Origin: Sinomonas terrae
GTDB taxonomy: Bacteria > Actinomycetota > Actinomycetes > Actinomycetales > Micrococcaceae
Direction: 5' to 3'
Assembly (NCBI RefSeq): GCF_022539255.1
Contig: NZ_JAKZBV010000001.1
Span: 4,216,001-4,280,000 of the forward strand
Length of the DNA stretch: 64,000 nt
The position numbers and the translations under genes are program-made. The first letter of the stretch is position 1; every line of letters begins with the position of its first letter. Shown one piece after another: positions 15,465 through 24,659 of this stretch. The notes beneath the pieces are model-generated. The model was not told where the DNA came from. It did not search any database and saw only the letters and a program-made list of their open reading frames with translations.

Positions 15465-17066
15465 TCAGCGAAGGCCGCCGACAGCCGCATTCACCGCAGT
15501 AAGCAGCTCGCCGTCGGCGAGAACCCGGTCCGCCTCCTCGAGCTCGGGCGACATGAAACGGTCGACGCCGGGCCCCGCCACCGTGCGCCGGAGAACTGCG
15601 AGCGCTGCCGCACCTCCGGGGCCGGGGACGAGGGCACCGCCGGACATCGCGGTCCGCAGATCGATCGCGCGGGCCGCAGTCACAAGCTCGATCGCGAGGA
15701 CCCGCCGCAGGTTCTCGACTGCCTTGCGCAGCTTGCGCGCAGCGTGCCACCCCATCGAGACGTGGTCCTCCTGCATCGCCGAGCTCGGGATCGAATCGAC
15801 CGACGCCGGGACAGCGAGGCGCTTGAGGTCCGACACGAGGCCGGCCTGGGTGTACTGCGCGATCATGAGCCCGGAATCCACACCCGGATCGTCCGCGAGG
15901 AACGCCGGGAGCCCGTGCGAGCGGGCCGGGTCCAGCATGCGGTCCGTGCGGCGCTCAGCAATCGATGCGAGGTCCGCCGCCGCGATCGCGAGGAAGTCCA
16001 GCACGTACGCGACGGGGGCACCGTGGAAGTTGCCGTTCGAGCTCACGCGGCCGTCGGGCAGGACCACGGGGTTGTCGATCGAGGCCTCTAGCTCGCGACC
16101 AGCGACCATCCGAGCGTGGGCGATCGTGTCCCGGACCGCACCGGCGACCTGAGGTGCGCAGCGGAGCGAATACGCGTCCTGAACTCGGCTGTCGCCCACC
16201 TTGTGCGACTCCACGATCTTCGAGTCCCGCAGGACGGCGAGCATGTTTGCAGCCGAATCAGCCTGGCCGGGATGCGGGCGAAGCGGCTCGTGGAGCTCGG
16301 GCAGGAAGACCTGGTCCGTTCCCATGAGCCCGTCGATGGACAGAGCCGCCGTGACATCCGCAGTCTTCACGAGGGCGTCGAGGTCGTGCAGCGCCATAAG
16401 GAGCATGCCGAGCATGCCCTCGGTCCCGTTGACGAGCGCGAGGCCCTCCTTCTCAGCCAGGGTGACCGGCTCGATCCCCTGCTCGGCGAGGAGCTCCGCC
16501 GTCGTCCGCTGGCCACGGCCGCCGCACTGCTCGCCGTCGGGGCCGAACGCCTCGCCCTCGCCCATGAGCACGAGCGCTACGTGGCTGAGCGGAGCAAGGT
16601 CGCCCGAGCAGCCGAGCGAGCCGAACTCCCGAACTACGGGGGTGATGCCCGCGTTGAGGAGCTTCACGAACGTCTCGAGGACCACGGGACGCACACCCGT
16701 CCGCCCTGATGCGAGCGTCTTGGCGCGCAGGAGCATGAGCGCGCGGACGACCTCGCGCTCGACGGCAGGCCCCATCCCGGCCGCGTGGCTGCGGATGAGC
16801 GACTTCTGCAGCTGGGTGCGCAGATCCTGGGGAATGTGGCGGTTGGCGAGGGCGCCGAAGCCCGTCGAGATGCCGTAGGCCGGGGTCTCGCTCGCCGCGA
16901 GCGCCTCGACGTGGGCGCGCACACGGGCAACCTCTTCGAGGGCCTCGGGTGCAACGCTCACCTTGGCGTCGTAACGGGCGACGGCGACGACGTCGGCCGC
17001 GGTCAGCCCGCCGAGGGCGAGGGTGACCTCGGTGGGGAGATGGGTTTCGGGGGCGGTGAGGGTCAT
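15465..17066 (-). CDS. hutH: Histidine ammonia-lyase
   Basis: 533 residues of the MIO-dependent aromatic amino acid lyase family. HutH deaminates L-histidine to trans-urocanate. The N-terminal catalytic Tyr motif YGISTGFGALAN is present. The prosthetic-group motif reads GSLGCSGDLAPLSH, so the cyclising triad is Cys153-Ser154-Gly155 rather than the textbook Ala-Ser-Gly. The C-terminal region has QEDHVSMG. AAGGAAG precedes ATG 17066. It lies 11 bp downstream of hutU on the same strand, giving a hutUH operon that ends in the inverted repeat at 15397-15446. Confidence 0.96.
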   Translation of the reverse strand: MTLTAPETHLPTEVTLALGGLTAADVVAVARYDAKVSVAPEALEEVARVRAHVEALAASETPAYGISTGFGALANRHIPQDLRTQLQKSLIRSHAAGMGPAVEREVVRALMLLRAKTLASGRTGVRPVVLETFVKLLNAGITPVVREFGSLGCSGDLAPLSHVALVLMGEGEAFGPDGEQCGGRGQRTTAELLAEQGIEPVTLAEKEGLALVNGTEGMLGMLLMALHDLDALVKTADVTAALSIDGLMGTDQVFLPELHEPLRPHPGQADSAANMLAVLRDSKIVESHKVGDSRVQDAYSLRCAPQVAGAVRDTIAHARMVAGRELEASIDNPVVLPDGRVSSNGNFHGAPVAYVLDFLAIAAADLASIAERRTDRMLDPARSHGLPAFLADDPGVDSGLMIAQYTQAGLVSDLKRLAVPASVDSIPSSAMQEDHVSMGWHAARKLRKAVENLRRVLAIELVTAARAIDLRTAMSGGALVPGPGGAAALAVLRRTVAGPGVDRFMSPELEEADRVLADGELLTAVNAAVGGLR

Positions 17067-17077
17067 GTGAGGCTTCC

Positions 17078-18811
17078 TTACTTCGCCGTGTCGGCGTGCT
17101 GCATGGGGATTTTGACGCCGCGCTCGGCGGCTACTTCCACTGCGCGTTCGTAGCCGGCGTCGACGTGGCGGATCACTCCCATGCCCGGGTCGTTGGTGAG
17201 CAGAACAGAGAGCTTCGCGGCGGCGAGCTCGGTGCCGTCGGCGACGGAGACCTGGCCGGCGTGGATCGAGCGTCCGATGCCGACCCCGCCGCCGTGGTGG
17301 ATGGAGACCCAGGTCGCGCCCGAGGACGCTGCGGTGAGGGCGTTCAGGAGGGGCCAGTCGGCGATCGCGTCCGAGCCGTCCTTCATGCCCTCGGTCTCGC
17401 GGTAAGGGGAGGCGACGGAGCCGGAGTCGAGGTGGTCGCGCCCGATCACGATCGGGGCCTTGACCTTGCCCTCGGCGACGAGCTGGTTGAACAGGAGGCC
17501 GGCCTTGTGGCGTTCGCCGTAGCCGAGCCAGCAGATCCGGGCCGGGAGGCCCTCGAACTCGACGAACTCCTCGGCCGCGTCGATCCAGCGGTGCAGGTGC
17601 TCGTTGTCGGGGAAGAGCTCCTTGATCGCCTGGTCCGTCACGCGGATGTCCTCCGGGTCCCCGGAGAGCGCGACCCAGCGGAACGGGCCCAGGCCCTCGC
17701 AGAACAGCGGCCGGATGTACGCCGGGACGAAGCCCGGGAACGCGAACGCGCGCTCGTAGCCGCCCTTGCGTGCCTCGTCGCGGATCGAGTTGCCGTAGTC
17801 GAAGACCTCTGCGCCCTCGTCCTGGAACTCGACCATGGCCTGCACGTGCCGGGCCATCGCGTTCTGGGCCTTCTTCGTGAACCCCTCCGGGTCCGCCTCG
17901 GCCTCCCCGTGCCACTGCTCGAGCGTGTACTCGGTGGGCAGGTACGAAAGCGGGTCATGGGCCGAGGTCTGGTCGGTGACGACGTCCACCGTGAGCTCCC
18001 CGGCGCGGTGGCGGCGCAGGATCTCGGGGAAGACCTCCGCGGCGTTGCCGACGTAGCCGACCGAGAGGGCGCGGCCCTCTTCCTTGGCCTTGACGACCTT
18101 GGCGAGCGCGGCGTCGAGGTCCGTCTCGACCTCATCGAGGTAGCGCTTGCCGGCCCGGCGGCGCAGGCGGGATTCGTCGACGTCGACGATCAGGACCGCG
18201 CCGCCGTTGAGGGTCACGGCCAGCGGCTGCGCCCCACCCATGCCGCCGCACCCGCCGGTGAGGGTCAGGGTGCCGGCCAGGGTCGGGGCCGGGATCCGGC
18301 CCTCGGCGTGGAGCTTGGCCGCGACCGCAGCGAACGTCTCGTACGTGCCCTGCAGGATCCCCTGGGTGCCGATGTAGATCCACGATCCCGCTGTCATCTG
18401 CCCGTACATCATGAGGCCCTCGGCCTCGAGCCGGCGGAACTCGGGCCAGTTCGCCCAGTCGCCCACGAGGTTCGAGTTCGCGATCAGCACCCGCGGAGCC
18501 CACTTGTTGGTGCGGAAGACGCCGACCGGCTTGCCGGACTGCACAAGGAGGGTCTCGTCGTCGTCCATGTCCTTGAGCGTTTCGACGATCGCGTCGAACG
18601 CCTTCCACGAGCGCGCGGCCCGCCCCGTGCCGCCGTAGACGACGAGCTCGTCCGGACGCTCGGCGACCTCCGGGTCGAGGTTGTTCATCAGCATCCGCAT
18701 CGGCGCCTCGGTCTGCCAGGACTTCGCGCTGATCTCGGTGCCTCGAGGGGCACGCACGGGGCGGGCACCGGTCGTGAAATCAGCCTTGTGGGCCGGATCG
18801 GAGGTGGTCAT
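17078..18811 (-). CDS. hutU: Urocanate hydratase
   Basis: A 577-residue urocanase. It contains [12 protein letters not shown], the NAD-binding and active-site region [13 protein letters not shown], and [14 protein letters not shown]. HutU converts urocanate to imidazolone propionate using tightly bound NAD+. ATG 18811 follows AGGAGT with a 7-nt spacer; the upstream extension in the frame was rejected. The preceding 255 bp, down to the IclR gene, contain two palindromes of the IclR-box type. It is the first gene of hutUH. Confidence 0.97.
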   Translation of the reverse strand: MTTSDPAHKADFTTGARPVRAPRGTEISAKSWQTEAPMRMLMNNLDPEVAERPDELVVYGGTGRAARSWKAFDAIVETLKDMDDDETLLVQSGKPVGVFRTNKWAPRVLIANSNLVGDWANWPEFRRLEAEGLMMYGQMTAGSWIYIGTQGILQGTYETFAAVAAKLHAEGRIPAPTLAGTLTLTGGCGGMGGAQPLAVTLNGGAVLIVDVDESRLRRRAGKRYLDEVETDLDAALAKVVKAKEEGRALSVGYVGNAAEVFPEILRRHRAGELTVDVVTDQTSAHDPLSYLPTEYTLEQWHGEAEADPEGFTKKAQNAMARHVQAMVEFQDEGAEVFDYGNSIRDEARKGGYERAFAFPGFVPAYIRPLFCEGLGPFRWVALSGDPEDIRVTDQAIKELFPDNEHLHRWIDAAEEFVEFEGLPARICWLGYGERHKAGLLFNQLVAEGKVKAPIVIGRDHLDSGSVASPYRETEGMKDGSDAIADWPLLNALTAASSGATWVSIHHGGGVGIGRSIHAGQVSVADGTELAAAKLSVLLTNDPGMGVIRHVDAGYERAVEVAAERGVKIPMQHADTAK

Positions 18812-18961
18812 TGTGACTCCTGCGTCAGTGTTGGTGGTCTGGGGGTCCGTGCGGACCTTCTTCATCCATGAGACCGCGGTGAGAGCCCTCGAAACAGGGC
18901 CTTTCAGAGGGCGCTGTCTGGGATCTCAGACGTACTCGAAACGCCCGCCCGATCCTTGTTG

Positions 18962-19052
18962 GATTCCGACCGGAATCGGTGCCGCGATCTCGGCGATTCG
19001 GCGAGACACGCCGAGAAAAGCTGGCAACGTGCCTCCAATCCCGGTCGGAATC
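18962..19052. promoter_or_regulatory. Two IclR-type boxes 75 bp apart upstream of hutU
   Basis: GATTCCGACCGGAATC (18962-18977) is a perfect palindrome around AC. AATCCCGGTCGGAATC (19037-19052) matches it at 12 of 16 positions. The 75-bp offset is about seven helical turns, compatible with looping. TTCCG/CGGAA dyads are typical of IclR-family operators. Confidence 0.6.
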
Positions 19053-19066
19053 TGTCGCCTAGACGC

Positions 19067-19855
19067 TTAGCCCCTGCCGTAAATCCGGTGCGAGAGCTCG
19101 CCCGCGACCCGCAGGACTTGGCGCGCGAGCTCGTCCCGCTCCTCCACCGGCACCTTCTCGCCGAGGAAGGTGACGGCGACGGCCGCCGTCGGCCATCCCG
19201 CATGGTCGGTGACGGCCGCCGCGACCGAGGCGAATCCGGCGGTGACCTCGCCGTCCTCGGTTGCATAACCGCGCTGGCGCACCTGGTCCAGGGCCGACTG
19301 CAGCGCCGCGTAGCTTCGGATGTGCTCACCTTCCTCAGTGCGTTCGCTGAACGCGGCCGCGTTCGGGTACAGCGCGCGGACCTGCGACTTCGGAAGCGTC
19401 GCGAGGATCGCGCGACCGCTCGCGGTGAGGTGACTCGGGAGGCGGACGCCGACGTCGGTCACAAGGGAGGGCCGGTTCTTCGCCCGCTCCTCGACGATGT
19501 AGAGGACGTCCCTCCCATGAAGGACGGCGAGGTGGGCGCTTTCGCCGATCGTGTCGACGAGGGAGGCGAGCATGGGGCGCCCCAAGCGGGAGAGCGGCTC
19601 CTGACGCGAATAGGCACTCGAGAGCTCGAACGCCCCGATTCCGAGGCCATACCGCCGCTCCTCCGGCAGGTGCATGACGAAGCCGTTTTCCTCCATGACC
19701 GCGAGGAGGTGGTAGACGGTCGATCGCGGGAGCCCCAGCGTCGCGGCGATGCTCGCCGCCGGCTGCGGGCCACGACGCGACGCGAGCAGCCGCAGGATCC
19801 GCAGAGTGCTCTCCGCGGCGGGGACTTTGGATTTCAGGCCTGCTTCGGGGGGCAT
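19067..19855 (-). CDS. IclR-family regulator, likely hut regulator
   Basis: 262 residues: a winged helix-turn-helix (STLRILRLLASRRGPQPAASIAATLGLPRSTVYHLLAVMEENGFV) and a C-terminal IclR ligand-binding domain (HLTASGRAILATLP; GYATEDGEVTAGFASVAAAV). It sits between hutUH and the divergent permease at 20081 and is likely to control both, with urocanate or histidine as the probable effector (inference). ATG 19855 follows GCGAGGTG. A weak dyad CTGGA-N9-TCCAG (19893-19911) upstream may be its own site. Confidence 0.92.
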   Translation of the reverse strand: MPPEAGLKSKVPAAESTLRILRLLASRRGPQPAASIAATLGLPRSTVYHLLAVMEENGFVMHLPEERRYGLGIGAFELSSAYSRQEPLSRLGRPMLASLVDTIGESAHLAVLHGRDVLYIVEERAKNRPSLVTDVGVRLPSHLTASGRAILATLPKSQVRALYPNAAAFSERTEEGEHIRSYAALQSALDQVRQRGYATEDGEVTAGFASVAAAVTDHAGWPTAAVAVTFLGEKVPVEERDELARQVLRVAGELSHRIYGRG

Positions 19856-20045
19856 AGGGCACCTCGCGTCGGGGGCCCCTGAAGGGCCGTGTCTGGAATA
19901 CCGAACTCCAGTGTGCACGCGGACGACGACGGTGCGCACCTCCCGGGAAAGCCTCGCCGTCCCGGATGCCGGACAAAGCGCGTCTGCGGTCCGAGACACA
20001 AGCAGCCGTGACTCCACTCACAGCGTTCAGACGAACCGGCAGAGT

Positions 20046-20060
20046 GGAAGGAATCCTTCC
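20046..20060. promoter_or_regulatory. GGAAGGAATCCTTCC palindrome before the permease
   Basis: Perfect 7-bp arms around a central A, 21 bp before the permease start. It may be an IclR site of a different form or a 5'-UTR hairpin. Confidence 0.4.
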
Positions 20061-20080
20061 CAGAGACGTGAGGAACCCCC

Positions 20081-21511
20081 ATGCAGTCTTCAACCGCCGT
20101 GCTCAGCCGCGGCCTCAACGTCCGGCACATCCGGTTCATGGCCTTGGGGTCAGCCATCGGCACCGGACTCTTCTACGGTTCGGCCTCGGCCATCCAGGCC
20201 GCCGGACCCGCCGTCCTCATTGCGTACATGATCGCGGGCGCGGCCGTCTTCATGGTCATGCGCGCCCTTGGCGAGATGGCCGTCCGCCACCCCGTCGCCG
20301 GCTCCTTCAGCCAGTACGCCAGCCGATACCTCGGCCCGCTCGCGGGCTTTGTCACCGGCTGGACCTATGTGTTCGAGATGGCGATCGTCGCCATCGCCGA
20401 CGTGACGGCCTTTTCCATCTACATGGGCTTCTGGTTCCCGGACACTCCACGCTGGATCTGGATCCTCGCCGTCATCTTCTTCCTGACCGGCGTAAACCTG
20501 CTCAGCGTCAAGGTCTTCGGCGAGCTCGAGTTCTGGTTCACGCTCGTCAAGGTCGTCGCCATCGGCGCGATGATCGCCGGCGGCGCGTTCCTCATCGTCT
20601 TCGGCGTGCAGCTCGGCAGCCAGCACCCCGGCGTCGCGCACCTCGTAGACCACGGAGGCTTCCTCCCGAATGGCTACGGAGGACTGCTTGCGGCGTTCTC
20701 AGTGGTCGTGTTCGCGTTCGGCGGCGTCGAGACGATCGGCGTCACCGCCGGCGAGGCCGAGAACCCCAAGCAGGCCATCCCCCGCGCCGTCAACACAGTG
20801 CCCGTCCGCGTGCTCCTCTTCTACGTGCTCACCCTGACCGTGCTCATGAGCCTCTTTCCCTGGTCCGAGGTCGGAAGCCAGGGCAGCCCGTTCGTCCAGA
20901 TCTTCAACGGTCTCGGGATTCCGGGCGCCGCGAACGTGCTCAACGCCGTCGTCATCACGGCCGCCCTCTCCGCCATCAATTCCGACATCTTCGGTGCTGG
21001 GCGCGTCCTGTTCGGTCTCGCCCAGCAGGGGCACGCGCCGTCGTCCTTCGGGAAGGTGTCGAAGCGTGGTGTGCCGTGGCTGACCGTCGTCGTCATGACC
21101 GGGGTGCTGCTGGTTGGGGTCGTGCTCAATGCCGTGATCCCCGAGGACGTGTTCACGATCATCGCGTCGATCGCGACCTTCGCGACCGTGTGGGTATGGG
21201 TCATGATCCTCGTGAGCCACGTCGCGATGAAGCGCGAGATCCGCAAGTACGCACTCGCGCCCTCGGAGTTCCCGTCGCCCCTGTGGCCCGCGGCGTCGAT
21301 CGCCGCGATCACGTTCCTGGCGCTGGTGATCGTGGTTCTGGGCTGGTTCGAGGACACGCGGGTCGCACTCGTGGTCGGCGCCGTCTGGCTTGGGCTCCTC
21401 GGCGCGGCCTATGCCCTGTGGGTCCGGGGCGATGGCCGACGGCGACCCGCCCTCCGCGACGAGACCGCACCGCTTCCGGTGGTCGCGGAGGGCGAGCAGG
21501 CGCGCATCTAG
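20081..21511 (+). CDS. Amino acid permease (APC superfamily), HutT-like
   Basis: A 476-residue secondary transporter with about 12 hydrophobic helices. It has the N-terminal signature of the amino acid transporter family ([25 protein letters not shown]) and the conserved [27 protein letters not shown]. Relatives carry histidine, proline or GABA with protons. It diverges from the IclR regulator of the hut cluster, so histidine or urocanate import is likely, though the substrate cannot be read from sequence. GAGGAA precedes ATG 20081. Its 3' end overlaps the convergent bdhA stop. Confidence 0.9.
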   Translation: MQSSTAVLSRGLNVRHIRFMALGSAIGTGLFYGSASAIQAAGPAVLIAYMIAGAAVFMVMRALGEMAVRHPVAGSFSQYASRYLGPLAGFVTGWTYVFEMAIVAIADVTAFSIYMGFWFPDTPRWIWILAVIFFLTGVNLLSVKVFGELEFWFTLVKVVAIGAMIAGGAFLIVFGVQLGSQHPGVAHLVDHGGFLPNGYGGLLAAFSVVVFAFGGVETIGVTAGEAENPKQAIPRAVNTVPVRVLLFYVLTLTVLMSLFPWSEVGSQGSPFVQIFNGLGIPGAANVLNAVVITAALSAINSDIFGAGRVLFGLAQQGHAPSSFGKVSKRGVPWLTVVVMTGVLLVGVVLNAVIPEDVFTIIASIATFATVWVWVMILVSHVAMKREIRKYALAPSEFPSPLWPAASIAAITFLALVIVVLGWFEDTRVALVVGAVWLGLLGAAYALWVRGDGRRRPALRDETAPLPVVAEGEQARI

Positions 21512-22254
21512 CGCGCCGACCAGCCGCCGTCCATCGTGTAGCTCGCCCCGGTGACCATTGCGGCGTCGTCGGACGCCAGCCACGCCGCGAGCGAGGCGAC
21601 CTCCGCGGGCTCGACGAGCCGCTTGATCGCCATCTCGGTGAGCATGACCTTCTCGAGCACCTCGTCCTCGGAGATGCCGTGGGTGGCGGCTTGATCGGCG
21701 ATCTGCCTCTCGACGAGGGCAGTCCGCACATAACCGGGGTTGATGCAGTTCGACGTGACCCCGTGGTCGGCGCCCTCGAGGGCCGTGACCTTCGAGAGGC
21801 CCTCGAGGGCATGCTTCGCCACGACGTACGCGCTCTTGAAGGCAGAGGCCCGGATGCCGTGCACCGAACTGAGGTTGATGATCCTCCCCCAGCCTTGCTC
21901 GTACATGTGCGGGAGCGCGGCCCGCACGAGGAGGAACGGCGCCTCGACCATGAGCTTCTGGATCCTGCGGAAGACGTCCGGCTCGAACTCGTCGATCGGG
22001 GCGACCTTCTGGATGCCTGCATTGTTCACGAGGATGTCGCAGTCAAGGTCCAACGACTCGAGCGGGGCGGTGTCAAGGAGGTCCACGGCCCAGGCCTCGC
22101 CGCCGAGTTCGGCTGCGAGCTTCTGGGCGGCGTCGCCGTCGAGGTCTGCGATGACGACGGCGGCGCCACGCTCGGCGAGCGCCGTCGCCACCGCTGCTCC
22201 GATCCCCGCCGCGCCGCCCGTGACGAGCGCCTTGCGTCCGGCGAGCCCGCTCAT
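21508..22254 (-). CDS. bdhA: D-3-hydroxybutyrate dehydrogenase
   Basis: A 248-residue [11 protein letters not shown] cofactor loop, [18 protein letters not shown], catalytic Ser in LSSVHG, YVVAKH, and the subfamily region [36 protein letters not shown]. This last block is characteristic of bacterial 3-hydroxybutyrate dehydrogenases, which interconvert 3-hydroxybutyrate and acetoacetate with NAD. ATG 22254 overlaps the stop of the upstream transporter gene as ATGA, so the pair is coupled and probably handles imported 3-hydroxybutyrate. Confidence 0.9.
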   Translation of the reverse strand: MSGLAGRKALVTGGAAGIGAAVATALAERGAAVVIADLDGDAAQKLAAELGGEAWAVDLLDTAPLESLDLDCDILVNNAGIQKVAPIDEFEPDVFRRIQKLMVEAPFLLVRAALPHMYEQGWGRIINLSSVHGIRASAFKSAYVVAKHALEGLSKVTALEGADHGVTSNCINPGYVRTALVERQIADQAATHGISEDEVLEKVMLTEMAIKRLVEPAEVASLAAWLASDDAAMVTGASYTMDGGWSAR

Positions 22255-23627
22255 GCGCGCGCCCTTGCCTCGCCCGCAACACCCACGCGGGCAGCATCCG
22301 CCGCGTCGAGCGCGTGGAGCGAGGCTCCCTTCGTCTCGCGGAGCGCGATCACGGCGGCGGCGGTGATGAGGGATGCGATCGCGAGGTAGACGGCGGTCGG
22401 CCACCACGAGCCCGTGGCCTTGAGCCACTCAGTCGCGAAGACGGGCGCGAGCGAGCCAGCCACGATCGACGTGACCTGGTAGCAGATGGACACGCCGGAG
22501 TAGCGCATACGGGTTGGGAACATCTCGGCCATGATGGCCGGCTGACCGGAGTACATGAGGGCATGGAAGACGAGACCCACGATGATCGTCAAGAGGATGG
22601 CCCAGGTGTTCTTCGTTCCGAACGCAGGGAAAGCCCAGAATCCCCAGGTCGCGGTGAGGATCGCCCCGGCGAGGTAGACGGGCTTGCGGCCGACCCGGTC
22701 GGCCATCCGGCCAACGGTGAGGATCACCACGAAGTGGCACACGTGTGCTATTGCGATGACGCCAAGGATCGAGGCCGTGTTCATCTTGAGCCCCGTACCG
22801 AGATACACGATCGAGAAGGTGACCACGAGGTAGTACATGATGTTCTCCGCGAAGCGGAGGCCCATGCCCACGAGGATCCCCCTCGGGTAGCGGCGGATCA
22901 CCTCGAAGACCCCGTACCCCGCGGCCTTCTCGGCCTCGAGCTCAGCCTTGGCCGCCTCGAAGATGGGGGCTTCGGTGACCTTGGTCCGGATCACGTAGCC
23001 CACGATGATGACGATCGCGGAGACCCAGAAGGCGATGCGCCAGCCCCATGCGAGGAACGCGCTCGACGACAGCGTGGAGGTCAGAACCCAGAGGACAGCG
23101 GTGGCGAGGACGTTGCCGAGCGGCACTGCGGCCTGCGGCCACGACGCCCAGAACGCACGGTCCTTGTCGGGAGCGTGCTCCGCGACCAACAGCACAGCAC
23201 CGCCCCATTCGCCGCCGAGCGCGAGGCCCTGGACGAAGCGGAGTGCGACAAGCAGGATCGGAGCCCACACACCGATCTGATGGTAGGTGGGAAGGCAGCC
23301 CATGAGGACGGTTGCGACACCGATCAGGAGGATCGTGATCTGCAGCGTCCGCTTCCGGCCGAGCCGATCTCCAATCTGGCCGAACACGACGCCGCCGAGC
23401 GGGCGGGCGATGAAGCCCACCGCGTACGTCAGGAACGCCGCGATGATTCCGTCGTACTCATTGCCCATGGTGGGCAGGAGGATCTTGTTGAAGACGATCG
23501 TCGAAGCGGTCGCGTAAAGGAAGAAGTCGTACCACTCGACGACCGTCCCGGCCATCGACGCGGACACGATCTTGGTCAGAAGCGAGCGGTCGGCGCCTGT
23601 GCCGACCGGGCGCTGGATTGAGCTCAT
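22251..23627 (-). CDS. MFS transporter, metabolite:H+ symporter type
   Basis: 458 residues with 12 predicted helices. The N-terminal GTVVEWYDFFLYATAS and the loop GQIGDRLGRKRTL are hallmarks of the metabolite:H+ symporter (MHS) branch, which includes ShiA, ProP and KgtP relatives. GGAGGG precedes ATG 23627. It is coupled by a 4-bp overlap to 3-hydroxybutyrate dehydrogenase and divergent from a LysR gene. Import of a short-chain hydroxy- or keto-acid such as 3-hydroxybutyrate is inferred from this context. Confidence 0.9.
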   Translation of the reverse strand: MSSIQRPVGTGADRSLLTKIVSASMAGTVVEWYDFFLYATASTIVFNKILLPTMGNEYDGIIAAFLTYAVGFIARPLGGVVFGQIGDRLGRKRTLQITILLIGVATVLMGCLPTYHQIGVWAPILLVALRFVQGLALGGEWGGAVLLVAEHAPDKDRAFWASWPQAAVPLGNVLATAVLWVLTSTLSSSAFLAWGWRIAFWVSAIVIIVGYVIRTKVTEAPIFEAAKAELEAEKAAGYGVFEVIRRYPRGILVGMGLRFAENIMYYLVVTFSIVYLGTGLKMNTASILGVIAIAHVCHFVVILTVGRMADRVGRKPVYLAGAILTATWGFWAFPAFGTKNTWAILLTIIVGLVFHALMYSGQPAIMAEMFPTRMRYSGVSICYQVTSIVAGSLAPVFATEWLKATGSWWPTAVYLAIASLITAAAVIALRETKGASLHALDAADAARVGVAGEARARA

Positions 23628-23720
23628 GGGTTCCCTCCGGTGTGATACGAGCCACTTAGCCTCCGCCAGTATTCCTGCGCGAATTTGGTGCTTCAATGAC
23701 CAGTACCGCAGGGTAACTGT

Positions 23721-23739
23721 GCAGAATTGCAGATTCTGC
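23721..23739. promoter_or_regulatory. LysR-type operator in the divergent promoter
   Basis: GCAGAAT-TGCAG-ATTCTGC: perfect 7-bp arms, 5-nt centre, lying between the lysR start (23766) and the transporter start (23627). It overlaps the expected lysR -35 area, fitting autoregulation plus control of the divergent operon. Confidence 0.65.
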
Positions 23740-23752
23740 GCCCTCGGCACGC

Positions 23753-23765
23753 TACAGTGGGCGAT
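23753..23765 (+). promoter_or_regulatory. Leaderless -10 element for lysR
   Basis: TACAGT (23753-23758) ends 7 nt before ATG 23766. Confidence 0.5.
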
Positions 23766-24659
23766 ATGACGACGGCGTCCCCCTCGCCCGACCAGCTCCT
23801 CGTCCTCCTCGAGGTCTCCCGCGCGGGGAAGTTCACGACAGCGGGCGAGAGCCTCGGCCTCAACCACACGACCATCGCCCGCAAGATCGCCGCTCTTGAG
23901 AAATCGCTTGGGGGCAGGGTGCTCGCCCGGGCCGCGGGCGGGTGGGAGCTTACTCCCCTCGGCGAGCGCGCGGTGGGCATCGCCGAAGAGGTCGCGGACG
24001 CCGTCGGCCGCCTCGCCCCGGGCGCAGACGATCCCGTCACCGGCGTCGTCCGGATGACCGCGACGGACGGCTTCAGCGCCTACATCGCCTCCCCCGCCGT
24101 CGCCGACCTGCGCGGGGAACACCCGAACCTCGCCGTCGAACTCATTACTGTGACGCGGCGGGCGCTCCAGCAGCGCTCCGGCGTCGACATCGAGGTGGTG
24201 GTCGGCGAGCCCCAGGTCCACCGGGCCGAGGCGATGCGGCTCGGCGAGTACACGCTCGGGATGTACGCCTCGCGCGACTACCTCGAGCGGCACGGCGCGC
24301 CCGAGACTCCCGAGGAGCTGGCCCGGCACGGCCTCGTCTACTTCGTGGACTCGATGCTCCAGGTGGACGACCTCGACGCACCGCGCAGACTCGCCCCGGA
24401 GATGCGGGATGGCCTCACGTCAACGAACGTGTTCGTGCATATCGAGGCGACGCGCGCCGGGGCCGGCATCGGCTTCCTGCCGTGCTTCATGGCGGATCGC
24501 CACGACGACCTTGTGCGGCTCCTGCCCGGCTACTTCCGCGAGCAGCTTCCGTACTGGATGGTGCTGCGGCCCGACTCGATGCGCCACCCCGCGGTCGCCG
24601 CCGTCGTCGACGCCCTCAAGCGCAAGGTGGCCGAGGCGCGGGCGATGCTCATGGGGTAG
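23766..24659 (+). CDS. LysR-family regulator
   Basis: A 297-residue LysR protein. The N-terminal helix-turn-helix reads LLVLLEVSRAGKFTTAGESLGLNHTTIARKIAALEKSLGGRVLARAAGG, followed by a periplasmic-binding-like effector domain. It is divergent from the MHS transporter/bdhA operon with a 19-bp dyad between them, so it most likely activates that operon in response to a substrate-derived acid. Start 23766 is placed after a TAnnnT -10 element; no Shine-Dalgarno is evident. It overlaps the convergent gene at 24649 by 11 bp. Confidence 0.92.
   Translation: MTTASPSPDQLLVLLEVSRAGKFTTAGESLGLNHTTIARKIAALEKSLGGRVLARAAGGWELTPLGERAVGIAEEVADAVGRLAPGADDPVTGVVRMTATDGFSAYIASPAVADLRGEHPNLAVELITVTRRALQQRSGVDIEVVVGEPQVHRAEAMRLGEYTLGMYASRDYLERHGAPETPEELARHGLVYFVDSMLQVDDLDAPRRLAPEMRDGLTSTNVFVHIEATRAGAGIGFLPCFMADRHDDLVRLLPGYFREQLPYWMVLRPDSMRHPAVAAVVDALKRKVAEARAMLMG

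Noticed and set aside
17096..18871. 591-codon plus-strand frame opposite hutU
   Set aside because: Antisense shadow of urocanate hydratase, whose motifs are unambiguous.
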